Positions 1-8,361 of a DNA stretch of 64,000 nucleotides are shown one piece after another. Where the stretch lies: contig NZ_WOTB01000005.1 of the NCBI RefSeq assembly GCF_011516835.1, positions 1 through 64,000 on the forward strand, given 5' to 3'. The translations under genes and the position numbers were made by a program. Position 1 is the first letter of the stretch, and each line of letters begins with the position of its first letter. A model generated the notes under the pieces. It was not told where the DNA came from. It saw only the letters and a list, made by a program, of their open reading frames with translations, and did not search any database. This DNA comes from Acetobacter musti (GTDB taxonomy: Bacteria > Pseudomonadota > Alphaproteobacteria > Acetobacterales > Acetobacteraceae).

Positions 1-89
1 GATACTGCGCTCGGGTGATTTCAGTCCAGGCCATCTTGATCTCATCAGGTTATCGCAAACCCATGAATCATAACCCGCTGAAATCACTC
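1..89 (-). mobile_element. IS5-family insertion sequence, left end only (runs off the window)
   Basis: Read on the minus strand, the ATG at 34 opens a frame beginning MAWTEITRAQY, the usual start of IS5-type transposases in Acetobacteraceae (recognised from memory of the family). Only 11 codons lie in the window. The stretch from 35 to about 89 is the untranslated end of the element, and its outer tip reads GAGTGATTTCAGCGGGTT on the minus strand, which looks like a terminal inverted repeat. The boundary at 87-89 is an estimate because the other end is outside the window. Coding similarity to a TonB receptor starts immediately beyond it, so the element appears to have inserted into that gene. 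Confidence 0.7.
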
Positions 90-1825
90 AACTCATTTTC
101 GGTCAGACACTCAGCGGCCAGATGTATCACGCTGATCATTACGTAACCGGCTCACGGGATTACCGTCCGCAGGACTACAATTTCAGCCTCCCCGAAGAAA
201 CACGGGAATCTCTTGCTATCGAAGCAGGGCGCGACATCACCGAAAATATCAGATCATATCTTAATATTACTTACATGCATCGGCACATTCAGAATTACAT
301 GACAAACCGCATCGCCTCCGTCCTGCCGGAAGTCTATCCCTACGGATTCAACCCATCCGTCGTGAACGAGGAAAACGATTATGCCGCAACCCTCGGCCTC
401 ACCGGCGATAATCTCTTCGGGGGTTTCCACTGGGATCTGAGTACGACCTATGGTGCCGACGAAAGCAGACTTTCAACGATTAACTCAGCAAATCTCAGTT
501 ATTACGCCACGTACGGATACACACCAACGAAAGGTTTCACGGAAGCCTACAGAAACGCACAATGGACCAATAATTTCGACGTTACCCGCTCCTTCAGCGT
601 CCTGACACGCCCCCTCAAACTCGCCTTTGGTGCCGAACACCGCCTGGAAACCTATACGATCACATCGGGGAACGCCCCCACCTGGCAGCTTGGTGGCCTG
701 CAGGGTGCGCCGGGTCTTACTCCCCAGTCTGCCGGAAACTGGAGCCGCGACGTCTGGGCCGGCTATATCGACGTCGATATCTCACCGGTCAGAAGGCTTG
801 ATCTCGATTTTGCCGGTCGCTTCGAACATTATACAGATTTCGGAAATTCCGAGAGTGGCAAGATATCTGCCCGTTACGAAGTTTCGAGGCGTCTCGCCTT
901 CCGCGCCACCATCAGTAATGGTTTCCGCGCTCCTACTCTTGCTGAACAGCATTTCAGCAGCCTCAGCGTCACCCCTACCGGGGCCGCCGGAAGCCTCGCC
1001 GTCGATTCAGAAGCTGCCCGCCTCCTTGGCGCCAGCGCACTCAAACCGGAGCGTTCAACCAATGTCAGTGCCGGCGTTGTCTTCGAACCGTTCCCGCTCC
1101 TGCATGTCACCGCAGACGTCTATCAGATCAATATCCGCGACCGCATTGTCGGCGGTGGCAACTACAGCGGCGCCATAGCCGAACAGGCCATCGGGCTGAC
1201 CGGGATCGCCCTGCCTTCCGGTCTCGATCCGGCCGATGTCACCGCCAATTACTTTTCAAACGGTGCCAGCACCCGGACACAGGGCGTCGACATCAACATC
1301 GACTACACCACTCGTTTCGGCCGTTTCGGGCGGGTCGACTGGTCCGCCGGAATCGATCTTAACCGAACCCGCCTGCATCACCTCTCGAATGATACAAACG
1401 GACAGCCCCTCCTGAACGCCCAGGCCATCGGCTGGCTGACAACCTCCATGCCCCGCAGCAAGATCATCCTCAATGCCCGCTGGACCATCGGCGAATGGGA
1501 TGTGAACGTCCGCCAGACCCGTTACGGCCAGACCACCGGGAATATGACCTACCAGATCGCCGCCCCGGCGGACATCCGTTATTCCATTGAACAGTTCGCG
1601 CAGTTTGAAAACAAACCATGCTGGATGACTGACCTGGAAATCACGCGCCACTTTCTGTCTCACCGCCTGCACGCCACTCTCGGCATCAACAATCTTTTCA
1701 ATGTTCGCCCCCGCAAACTCCCGCTCATCCTCCGTTATGAAGGCAATTCAATCTATGACACCTCCTCGTCCGGTATCCCTATCTCCGGGTCTTATTACTA
1801 CACCCGTGTCGGATTTTCCTTTTAG
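90..1825 (+). pseudogene. TonB-dependent receptor, C-terminal beta-barrel part, 5' end lost to an IS insertion
   Basis: The frame is open from about position 89 (QLIFGQTLSGQM...) and the first Met is at 122, giving 567 residues. It shows the outer-membrane barrel of a TonB-dependent receptor: the motif NGFRAPTLAEQ near residue 265, the following LKPERSTN segment near 305, and a C-terminal Phe after YYYTRVGFS, the usual outer-membrane targeting end. There is no signal peptide and no plug domain, which such receptors (700-900 residues) need for gating, and an in-frame stop at 71-73 lies inside the adjoining IS. The gene is therefore best read as truncated by the IS on its left. It is followed after 18 bases by a substrate-binding protein and then a monooxygenase, so the intact receptor probably imported an organosulfur or related substrate. 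The substrate is inferred from context only. Confidence 0.75.
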
Positions 1826-1843
1826 AACAAGGGACGAAATCTC

Positions 1844-2806
1844 ATGACGACGTCCGGAAAAGCAATCACTCGCGGCAGGCGGCAGATTCTGGCAGGAGGT
1901 GTCGCAACCCTCCTGGCAACGGTCACGTCTCCTCTTTGCGCCGCGCCGTCGCACACGCTGCGCATCAGCGCGCAGGAATCATCTATTTTGTTCCAGATCG
2001 CCCGGTCACGGAATCTTCTCGTTCCTTCTCTGCACGATTCCGGTTTTGAAATCGTCTGGAGCACACTTGGACATTCTCCCGCCGAAATGGGACAGGTGGA
2101 CTTCCTCAGCGACGTAGCCGAGGCCGTTCCCACCTTCATCCACCGGTTCTTTCCCGATCTGGCGCTCTACGCCGCGGAAGGCCCCAGCCCCCATGCCCTG
2201 GGCATCCTGACCCGCAAAGACAGGAACATAACCTCTCTCGCGGCCCTGGCCGGCCACTCCGTCGCCGTCGCGAAGTCCGGGAGCGCCCTTGATCTCCTCA
2301 TCCTCTCCCTGCAGCAAACGGGACTGAAACTTTCTGATATTCACACGGTCTTTCTTCCGGAACCCGGATGCCTCCAGGCGTTCCGAAACGGTTCCGTCGA
2401 TGCCTGGGCGACATTCGATCCGTTCCTCACCTTCGGGCGCGCCCTGCCCGAAGCCTCCGTTCTGACAGATGGCGCCGCCGCCGGCATGCACTACAACCGC
2501 TATTACATGGCCGACCGCAACTTCGTCCGGGACAATCCGCAAACCATCCCGCTCATCCGCGCCGGCCTGCGGGACGCCGCCACCTGGATCACAGGCAACA
2601 GGGAAGAGGCTGCGAAGATCCTCTCCCGACAGTGGCAGAATATGCCAGACGATATCGTCTCTCAGGTTCTCAGGAACAGGAATTTTTCTGTCAGAGCCGC
2701 CAGTCAGTCCGATATCGCCGCACTTGAAGCCATAGCAACCCGATACACTGCCGCCGGTATCCTCGCCCCTGGCAGCGACATGAGCACGATCCCGCTTATC
2801 GGATAA
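1844..2806 (+). CDS. ABC transporter substrate-binding protein, sulfonate/nitrate (SsuA/NMT1) type
   Basis: The product has 320 residues and should be periplasmic. The N-terminus TRGRRQILAGGVATLLA has a twin-arginine-like RRQIL followed by a hydrophobic stretch and a CAA site near residue 33, suggesting Tat or Sec export. The body has the two-lobed type II binding-protein pattern, including LAGHSVAVAKSGSALDLL and a central DAWATFDPFLTFG segment typical of aliphatic-sulfonate/taurine binding proteins. It starts 18 bases after the truncated TonB receptor, with AAGGGA as ribosome site, and the flavin monooxygenase follows 41 bases on, so the three probably form one operon. No ABC permease or ATPase gene is in view. 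The ligand cannot be named from sequence; an organosulfur compound is the best guess. Confidence 0.8.
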   Translation: MTTSGKAITRGRRQILAGGVATLLATVTSPLCAAPSHTLRISAQESSILFQIARSRNLLVPSLHDSGFEIVWSTLGHSPAEMGQVDFLSDVAEAVPTFIHRFFPDLALYAAEGPSPHALGILTRKDRNITSLAALAGHSVAVAKSGSALDLLILSLQQTGLKLSDIHTVFLPEPGCLQAFRNGSVDAWATFDPFLTFGRALPEASVLTDGAAAGMHYNRYYMADRNFVRDNPQTIPLIRAGLRDAATWITGNREEAAKILSRQWQNMPDDIVSQVLRNRNFSVRAASQSDIAALEAIATRYTAAGILAPGSDMSTIPLIG

Positions 2807-2847
2807 CGATATCCGAAAGCCCGAGCATCCCGGAGAAAGAACAGATC

Positions 2848-4173
2848 ATGACAAAGAAACAGATCAGACTTGGCGTCATACCCACCGGTGTCGGCGGTCC
2901 GGGTGCCTATAACCGCTGGCTCGATCCGGAGATTCCACCAGACGCCAGCGTGAACATCGACTGGTACATTGATATCGCGAAACAGGCCGAAGCGGCAAAG
3001 TTCGACTGGATCTTCATCGTCGACAGCCAGTTCATCACCCCGCAGTCTCCGCCTCACTATCTCAGCCGCCTGGAACCACTCACCCTGCTCTCCGCTCTCG
3101 CCGTCGTCACCCATCATATCGGTCTCGCCGGCACGCTCAGCACTTCATATAATGACCCGTTCAATATCGCCCGTCGTCTCGCCTCTCTCGATCTCATCAG
3201 TCATGGACGGGCCGGATGGAATGTCGTCACCACCGGGGACGCCGGAACCGCAGGCAATTTCAGCCTCGAAGAGCATTACGATTACGAAACACGTCACGCC
3301 CGCGCCGCCGAAAGCATCGAGGTCATTCGCGGTCTCTGGCGTTCCTACGAAGAGGGCGCTCTTCCGCGTGACCGCGTCCGGAAGAAATTTCTTGATGCTT
3401 CAAAGTTGCGCACGCTTGGTCATAAAGGAAAATATTTCAGCGTTACCGGCCCCCTGAACATCGAACGGTCGCCGCAAGGCGAACCCGTCATTTTCCAGGC
3501 CGGCGATTCAGAACCAGGCCGGAATCTGGGAGCACAATATGCCGACGCTATCTTCACCCATGCCACGACACTCGAAAATACCAGAGAATTTCGACAGGAT
3601 TTACGCTCTCGCGCTGCACGTGCAGGCCGCGATCCCGACAGTCTGCTGATCGCTCCCGGCATCAAATTCGTCATTGGCGATACAGACGCTGAAGCGCGCG
3701 ACATCGCAGGTCATTACGACGAAACCGACCACAGCTTCGAACAGGCGCTCGGGGAGTTCGGCCGTCTGTTCGGCTGGCACGATTTCACACGCTATGATCC
3801 CGACGCGCCTTTCCCGACTGGCGTTCTGAAATTTGCGGAGCGAAGCTGGTACACCGGCGCAAAAAAGATCACCGAACAGGCCCTCGCGGAGAACCTCACA
3901 CTCCGGCAGGTGATCGAACGTACACAGAAAGGCAACAAGGCCGCCGTTGGCAAAGGCACCCCCTTCATCGGCTCGGCCCTCACCGTCGCCGACGAAATCA
4001 CGCACTGGTTCGAAGAAGGCGCATTCGATGCCCTGAATATCTATCTCGAACATCCCTCTCAGTTCCGGCGTCTCATCAATGAAGTGCTGCCCCTCCTCAG
4101 AGAGCGGGGACTGATCCGCAGCAGCTTTACCGGCACAACCCTGCGCGACAATCTCGGTCTCACTGTTCCCTGA
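2848..4173 (+). CDS. FMN-dependent monooxygenase, NtaA/SnaA/DszA (LLM) family
   Basis: This is a 441-residue bacterial-luciferase-like monooxygenase. Recognisable family blocks are the N-terminal TGVGGPGAYNRW, STSYNDPFNIARRLASLDLISHGRAGWNVVTT at about residues 93-124 (flavin and substrate pocket), and GEPVIFQAGDSEPGR near 210. Members use reduced FMN from a separate reductase to oxidise substrates such as nitrilotriacetate, dibenzothiophene sulfone or alkyl sulfides. No flavin reductase gene lies next to it. The ribosome site is GGAGAAAG about 10 bases before the ATG. The position after a TonB receptor and an SsuA-like binding protein points to a sulfur-scavenging operon. The length is normal for the family and no catalytic block is missing. 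Confidence 0.85.
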   Translation: MTKKQIRLGVIPTGVGGPGAYNRWLDPEIPPDASVNIDWYIDIAKQAEAAKFDWIFIVDSQFITPQSPPHYLSRLEPLTLLSALAVVTHHIGLAGTLSTSYNDPFNIARRLASLDLISHGRAGWNVVTTGDAGTAGNFSLEEHYDYETRHARAAESIEVIRGLWRSYEEGALPRDRVRKKFLDASKLRTLGHKGKYFSVTGPLNIERSPQGEPVIFQAGDSEPGRNLGAQYADAIFTHATTLENTREFRQDLRSRAARAGRDPDSLLIAPGIKFVIGDTDAEARDIAGHYDETDHSFEQALGEFGRLFGWHDFTRYDPDAPFPTGVLKFAERSWYTGAKKITEQALAENLTLRQVIERTQKGNKAAVGKGTPFIGSALTVADEITHWFEEGAFDALNIYLEHPSQFRRLINEVLPLLRERGLIRSSFTGTTLRDNLGLTVP

Positions 4174-4208
4174 TCCCGCCTCTCTGGCAGCATCTCAGGA
4201 AGAACACC

Positions 4209-4754
4209 CTACCACTTAAACCGCACACCCGCCGTCACCGCCGTCGATCCTACATTGCTGCCGGTATTCGTTTCGCGATGTCCGGCAAACGTATTGATCG
4301 TCAGATCCATACCTTTCACGCCCTTCACCGGATAAGCCAGCGTCACCGTCCTGCCATGCTCTAGCAGCGACGGACTCGCATCCGAGTGCTCCACAGCGAA
4401 CGGCCCCACATGAGAGAAATCGTGCGAATCAAATTTCGCACTCAGATCCAGCCGTGGCGCAGTGACATAATACTGATCCGCTGCAATCTGCGCATTCACC
4501 CTGTTCGCCGCCTGCGCTGCCCCGTCAGGCTTCACACCGGCTGTCGTCTGGCCCCTCTTCGTCCCGGCATCGATCCCGCCGCTCTTTCGCCCATCCGACT
4601 GCGACGGCGGCATGAAATAGCCGCCCTCCTCTCCGCGCGCCGCAGGACCACCAGCCAGAAGAAGCGGCACCATCAGGCAGACCGCCGACGAAAAACCCCG
4701 ATACGGCACAGACGCCAGATCCGACCTCGCCCCCCATCCGCGCATATCCAGCAT
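4209..4754 (-). CDS. Secreted hypothetical protein with beta-barrel-like C-terminus
   Basis: I do not recognise this 181-residue product. It has a possible export signal near residues 22-42 (SSAVCLMVPLLLAGGPAARG), a low-complexity Gly/Ala/Gln linker to about residue 90, and a second half with alternating polar and hydrophobic residues ending in TAVTAGVRFKW. A final aromatic residue preceded by alternating residues is typical of outer-membrane beta strands, so a small outer-membrane or periplasmic protein is possible. It converges on the monooxygenase gene with a 35-base gap and no clear terminator between them. The start is uncertain: ATG codons at 4754 and 4745 are both possible, and the early residues look atypical for a signal peptide. 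Confidence 0.55.
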   Translation of the reverse strand: MLDMRGWGARSDLASVPYRGFSSAVCLMVPLLLAGGPAARGEEGGYFMPPSQSDGRKSGGIDAGTKRGQTTAGVKPDGAAQAANRVNAQIAADQYYVTAPRLDLSAKFDSHDFSHVGPFAVEHSDASPSLLEHGRTVTLAYPVKGVKGMDLTINTFAGHRETNTGSNVGSTAVTAGVRFKW

Positions 4755-4940
4755 TTTACGCCCCGAACTGTGACTTTGGCATCACAGAAAAGAAAAAAGT
4801 TTATCGAAGCAAATCAGCAAATGTATCATTCCGATACAAAGCGCTCTGGCCTCTTTTTTCAAAACGCAAACAGAACAAATGGGATTTCCTATGGAGACGC
4901 CTTTACGTCTTCACATTTAAATAGTACGTATTATAATAAT

Positions 4941-4965
4941 TTCATAATTAATGAATTTCATTAAT
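4941..4965. promoter_or_regulatory. Overlapping palindromes, possible operator
   Basis: ATTAATGAA-T-TTCATTAAT (4947-4965) is a 9-1-9 inverted repeat. It overlaps a second one, TTCAT-AATTA-ATGAA (4941-4955). Such nested AT-rich palindromes often bind a dimeric repressor; no regulator can be named. Confidence 0.35.
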
Positions 4966-4980
4966 TAAAAGGATCACTTC

Positions 4981-5040
4981 ATGTCCCTGAAACACTTCGT
5001 GATGCATCCCCCGTCCAACCCGCGGCGTTGCCTTTACTAA
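4981..5040 (+). CDS. Possible 19-residue leader peptide before cydAB
   Basis: A 20-codon frame begins ATG at 4981, eight bases after AAAAGGA, one of the better ribosome sites in this region. The peptide reads MSLKHFVMHPPSNPRRCLY and ends with TAA at 5038. It is followed by two consecutive hairpins and then cydA 280 bases downstream. Position and layout resemble a leader peptide controlling an operon, but there is no run of a single amino acid that would tell what is sensed. A chance ORF is a real possibility. Confidence 0.3.
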   Translation: MSLKHFVMHPPSNPRRCLY

Positions 5041-5060
5041 CAACCCGTAAGAATCCCTCC

Positions 5061-5118
5061 ATACACAGTTGTGTTCAGCCATGTGTATGCGCGCATCATA
5101 AATCAGACTTATGATGCG
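5061..5118 (+). promoter_or_regulatory. Two tandem hairpins in the cydAB leader
   Basis: Hairpin 1 pairs ATACACA (5061-5067) with TGTGTAT (5082-5088). Hairpin 2 pairs CGCATCATAA (5092-5101) perfectly with TTATGATGCG (5109-5118) around a 7-base loop and is followed by ATAAAAAG. They could be an attenuator or transcript-stabilising structure, or hairpin 2 could be a protein-binding palindrome. Confidence 0.4.
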
Positions 5119-5319
5119 ATAAAAAGAAACAGTTTGTCATAATTCCGATGGAAGCCTAGTTTCTTTCGAAGATTACAAATGAATCCCGAGTTCATTCTGC
5201 GTTACTTCTTACATACCATCAGAAATAACGTTCTGAATAATAAATATTCGCTGAATATATACATGATAAGACCAAAAAAAACCACACATATCCCCGTTTT
5301 CTCTAACCGGAGTAATCCC

Positions 5320-6753
5320 GTGACCGGAGCCGACGCCCTCTTCCTGGCACGACTGCAATTCGCCTTTACAGTCGGATTCCACATCGTCTTTCCCGCCTTC
5401 TCCATCGGGCTGGCCGCCTTCCTCGCCGTCCTCGAAGGATTGTGGCTGAAGACAGACAAACAGGTCTATCTCGACCTGTTTCAGTACTGGCTCCGCGCAT
5501 TCTCCATCGTCTTCGGCATGGGCGTCGTCTCCGGTCTCGTCATGTCCTACGAGTTCGGCACCAACTGGGCGCAGTTCTCCCAGAAAGCCGGTCCCATTCT
5601 CGGCCCCCTCCTCGGCTATGAGGTCATGACCGCCTTCTTCCTGGAGGCCGGCTTCTTGGGAATCATGCTGTTCGGCATGAACAAGGTCGGGAAGAAACTG
5701 CATTTCTTCGCTACCTGCGTCGTCTCCCTCGGCACTCTCATCTCCATGAGCTGGATTCTGTCCTCCAACTCCTGGATGCAGACCCCGCGCGGCTATGCCA
5801 TCGAACCCGGAACCGGGCGCTTCATCCCGGAGAACTGGTGGGCCATCGTCTTCAACCCTTCCTTCCCCTTCCGCCTCACCCATATGGCGCTCGCCGCCTT
5901 CCTGTCTGTCGCCTTCGTCGTCGGCGGCGTCGGCGCATGGCATCTGCTCCGCGCGAAACGCAGCGGAAACCAGCCGACAGAAGCGGTCAAAGTCATGTTC
6001 TCCATGGCCATGTGGATGGCCGCCATCGTTGGCCCGTTGCAGATCCTCGCCGGTGACGCACACGGTCTGAACACGCTGAAATATCAGCCTGCCAAAATCG
6101 CCGCGATGGAAGGCGACTGGAATTCAGAAGGTTATGCCCCGGAACTGCTCTTTGGCATCCCGGACATGGAAAATGAGGTCACGAACTACAAAATTGCCAT
6201 TCCCTACGTGGGATCGCTGATCCTCACCCACAGTCTCAGCGGCAAGGTCCCGGGCCTTAAAGACTACCCGAAAGACCAGCGCGCACCGTCCTACGTGGTG
6301 TTCTTCAGCTTCCGCATCATGATCCTGCTCGGTGTTCTCATGGCGGCAACCGGCCTCTTCTCGCTCTGGCTGCGCCGGAAAGGCGCCCTCTGGACAAACC
6401 CACTGCTTCTTCGCGCAGCCCTGTTCCTGACCCCGGCAGGCTTCATCGCCCTGCTCTGCGGCTGGGTCACCACCGAAGTCGGCCGGCAGCCCTTCACGGT
6501 CTATGGCCTGCTCCGCACCACCGACAGCGTCTCTCCCGTTCCCGGCGCCAGCATCGGCTTCACCCTCGCCGCCTTCGTCGCCGTTTACTTCATCGTCTTC
6601 GCCTCCGGCATCGGCATCCTCCTGCGCGGCTTCGCCGAGGAACCGCATCAGGGCGAAACCGGCCCTGACGCCCATCATCCGCAACGCGCCGCCTCCATGG
6701 CGTCCGCCGTTTCAGACACCGCAGCCGCCGGTCACACCGGTTCAGGAGAATAA
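5320..6753 (+). CDS. cydA: Cytochrome bd-type quinol oxidase subunit I (CioA type)
   Basis: CydA/CioA is the haem-carrying subunit that oxidises quinol and reduces oxygen in the inner membrane. I chose the GTG at 5320: GGAG stands seven bases before it, and the family alignment begins there (VTGADALFLARLQFAF). An upstream in-frame ATG at 5179 would add an AT-rich, non-homologous stretch. The 477 residues include the haem ligand His21 in FTVGFHIVF, and GRQPFTVYGLLRT near residue 388. The region between helices 6 and 7 is short, as in cyanide-insensitive (Cio) oxidases of acetic acid bacteria and Pseudomonas. The gene ends three bases before cydB. Oxidases of this type give cyanide- and acid-tolerant respiration without proton pumping. 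Confidence 0.95.
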   Translation: MTGADALFLARLQFAFTVGFHIVFPAFSIGLAAFLAVLEGLWLKTDKQVYLDLFQYWLRAFSIVFGMGVVSGLVMSYEFGTNWAQFSQKAGPILGPLLGYEVMTAFFLEAGFLGIMLFGMNKVGKKLHFFATCVVSLGTLISMSWILSSNSWMQTPRGYAIEPGTGRFIPENWWAIVFNPSFPFRLTHMALAAFLSVAFVVGGVGAWHLLRAKRSGNQPTEAVKVMFSMAMWMAAIVGPLQILAGDAHGLNTLKYQPAKIAAMEGDWNSEGYAPELLFGIPDMENEVTNYKIAIPYVGSLILTHSLSGKVPGLKDYPKDQRAPSYVVFFSFRIMILLGVLMAATGLFSLWLRRKGALWTNPLLLRAALFLTPAGFIALLCGWVTTEVGRQPFTVYGLLRTTDSVSPVPGASIGFTLAAFVAVYFIVFASGIGILLRGFAEEPHQGETGPDAHHPQRAASMASAVSDTAAAGHTGSGE

Positions 6754-6756
6754 CCG

Positions 6757-7803
6757 ATGGATCTCGCGACAACCGGCCTCACCGGCGCGGCTTACTGGCT
6801 CCCCATCGTCTGGGCCGTCCTCGCCGCCGCCGCCATCTTTATCTATATCGTCCTCGACGGTTTCGACCTCGGTCTCGGCATGCTCTTCCTGGCCGAGCCC
6901 GACAAGAAACATCGCAACATCATGATCCAGACCGTCGCCCCGGTCTGGGACGGCAACGAAACCTGGATGATCTTCGGCGGCGCCGCGCTCTATGGCGTCT
7001 TCCCCAACGCCTACGCCACCATCCTGCCCGCGCTCTACCTGCCGGTGCTCATCATGCTGTTCGCGCTCATCCTGCGCGGCGTCGGCTTTGAATTCCGCTC
7101 CCGGATGCACACCGAGCAGACCAGAAACCTCTGGGATATCGGCTTTTGCCTTGGTTCCTTCGTCGCCACCTTCATGCAGGGGATCATTCTCGGAACCCTC
7201 ATCTCAGGCATCAAAATCGAAAACAACGCTTTCGCCGGCAGCAGTTTCGACTGGCTCGCTCCCTTCCCCCTCTTCTGCGGCCTCGCCGTCGCCTGCGGCT
7301 ATGCCCTGCTCGGCGCAACCTGGCTGATCTGGCGCACCGAAAGCGATCTTCAGGCCACCATGCGCAGATGGGCCGGCTTCCTGTCCCTCGCTATGCTCGG
7401 CATGATCGCCGCCGTCTCCGTCTGGACCCCGGCCCTGCACGCCACCTACATGCAGAACTGGACCACCTGGCCCCGCATCCTCTACGTCGCTCCGGTCCCC
7501 GTCGCGGTCATCACACTGGCTCTCGTCATGTTCCAGGCCCTGCGCGGAAAAACCTCGCGTCGTATTCCGTTCTTCTGCGCGCTCGGCTGGTTCTTCCTCG
7601 CCTTCAGCGGCCTCGGCATCAATATCTGGCCTTATATCGTGCCACCTTCGATGACGATCTGGCAGGCTTCGGCTCCTCCCGCCAGCCAGACTTTCCTGCT
7701 GGTCGGCGCCGCCGTCCTCCTGCCTCTGATCCTCAGCTACACCGCCTTCGCCTATCACGTGTTCCGCGGCACGGTGAACGAGCACAGTGAAAGCTATCAC
7801 TGA
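6757..7803 (+). CDS. cydB: Cytochrome bd-type quinol oxidase subunit II (CioB type)
   Basis: CydB is the second membrane subunit of the bd-type oxidase and partners the preceding cydA product. The 348 residues carry the family blocks DGFDLGLGML (about 28-37) and WDGNETWMIFGGAALYGVFPNAYA (about 66-89), with eight or more hydrophobic helices. The start codon lies three bases after the cydA stop, with AGGAG just upstream inside the end of cydA, so the two are co-translated. A 45-residue DUF2474 protein follows 28 bases downstream. No assembly genes such as cydC or cydD are in the window. Confidence 0.95.
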   Translation: MDLATTGLTGAAYWLPIVWAVLAAAAIFIYIVLDGFDLGLGMLFLAEPDKKHRNIMIQTVAPVWDGNETWMIFGGAALYGVFPNAYATILPALYLPVLIMLFALILRGVGFEFRSRMHTEQTRNLWDIGFCLGSFVATFMQGIILGTLISGIKIENNAFAGSSFDWLAPFPLFCGLAVACGYALLGATWLIWRTESDLQATMRRWAGFLSLAMLGMIAAVSVWTPALHATYMQNWTTWPRILYVAPVPVAVITLALVMFQALRGKTSRRIPFFCALGWFFLAFSGLGINIWPYIVPPSMTIWQASAPPASQTFLLVGAAVLLPLILSYTAFAYHVFRGTVNEHSESYH

Positions 7804-8214
7804 CTAAAGAACCACCACGAGACCCATCATCATGCAAAGAAGAACTGTGAACCAGGCAATCGAAAAATCTCTCCCGGTCAAACTTGCCTGGTTCGCAGGC
7901 CTCTGGTTCGCCGGTGTAGCAAGTCTCGCAGTAGTCGCGACGATACTCAGACTCGTCATACACTCCTGATTGCCGGTACCGGCTTCTCTGATCGTTACGA
8001 ATCCGGACAGTGCTTCCGCACTTCGGACCGTGCCAGAGTAGCCAGTCTGGCAGGCAAACACTTCAGACAGAACCGCGATGCTTACAGCCGGAACAGGATC
8101 AGTGGCGTCCGGCAAATACTCATTTATATCCTCTCCATCCAGACCGAATCTCCTATTCCAGGCAGCAATGCCCCATACGCCAGGCGGCAGATCGCCACGT
8201 AAAATCACGTCCAT
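7804..8214 (-). CDS. Doubtful hypothetical ORF, antisense to the DUF2474 gene
   Basis: This 136-codon frame starts at the ATG at 8214 and runs through the intergenic region and across the DUF2474 gene on the other strand. The first 80 residues (MDVILRGDLPPGVWGIAAWN...) have reasonable amino-acid composition. The last 40 only mirror the antisense gene. No family is recognised. It may be a short real gene or chance. Confidence 0.2.
   Translation of the reverse strand: MDVILRGDLPPGVWGIAAWNRRFGLDGEDINEYLPDATDPVPAVSIAVLSEVFACQTGYSGTVRSAEALSGFVTIREAGTGNQECMTSLSIVATTARLATPANQRPANQASLTGRDFSIAWFTVLLCMMMGLVVVL
7832..7969 (+). CDS. Small single-helix protein of the DUF2474 type, oxidase-associated
   Basis: A 45-residue frame starts at the ATG at 7832, 28 bases after cydB. 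It has a basic N-terminus (MQRRTVNQ), then one membrane helix with LAWFAGLWFAGVASLAVVATILRL, ending in VIHS. This fits DUF2474, a family of tiny proteins found at the 3' end of cioAB operons, which parallels CydX, the small subunit of E. coli cytochrome bd. Its role as a third subunit or assembly aid is inferred from position and size. No strong ribosome site is visible (CACGAGACC upstream), which is compatible with coupling to cydB. Confidence 0.75.
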   Translation: MQRRTVNQAIEKSLPVKLAWFAGLWFAGVASLAVVATILRLVIHS

Positions 8215-8361
8215 ATTGCTTCTCTATGATAGGATTTATTTCCTAAAATTACTGGCGATACTTTTTGCCAGCGACTATCTGCAAAACCTTCAGAAAGCTC
8301 AGCCCCAGGGCCTTGTCAGATCAGCATTGCGCTTGCTACGCAGATCAGGAAATTCAAAGAG
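7970..8361. other. Gap between quinol oxidase operon and CHAP gene
   Basis: Apart from the doubtful minus-strand frame, I see only GGTACC-centred inverted bases (GCCGGTACCGGC at 7972-7983), which could be the base of a hairpin ending the oxidase transcript. There is no T-run after it. Confidence 0.3.

Larger units (their letters stand above)
4755..5319. other. AT-rich leader and promoter region of the quinol oxidase operon
   Basis: This 565-base stretch is clearly richer in A and T than its surroundings and holds several ordered elements, listed separately: overlapping palindromes at 4941-4965, a 19-codon ORF with a good ribosome site at 4981, and two hairpins at 5061-5088 and 5092-5118. A sigma70-like pair TTGTCA (5133) and TAGTTT, 17 bases apart, is weak. 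I see no FNR box (TTGAT-N4-ATCAA). Confidence 0.5.

Noticed and set aside
5179..5319. 47-codon in-frame extension of cydA to an ATG at 5179
   Set aside because: AT-rich and non-homologous; the GTG at 5320 has a good ribosome site and matches where the family alignment begins.
5209..6684. Minus-strand frames antisense to cydA (284 and 186 codons)
   Set aside because: They are Asp/Glu/Gly-rich mirror frames of a hydrophobic membrane protein gene with no domain of their own.
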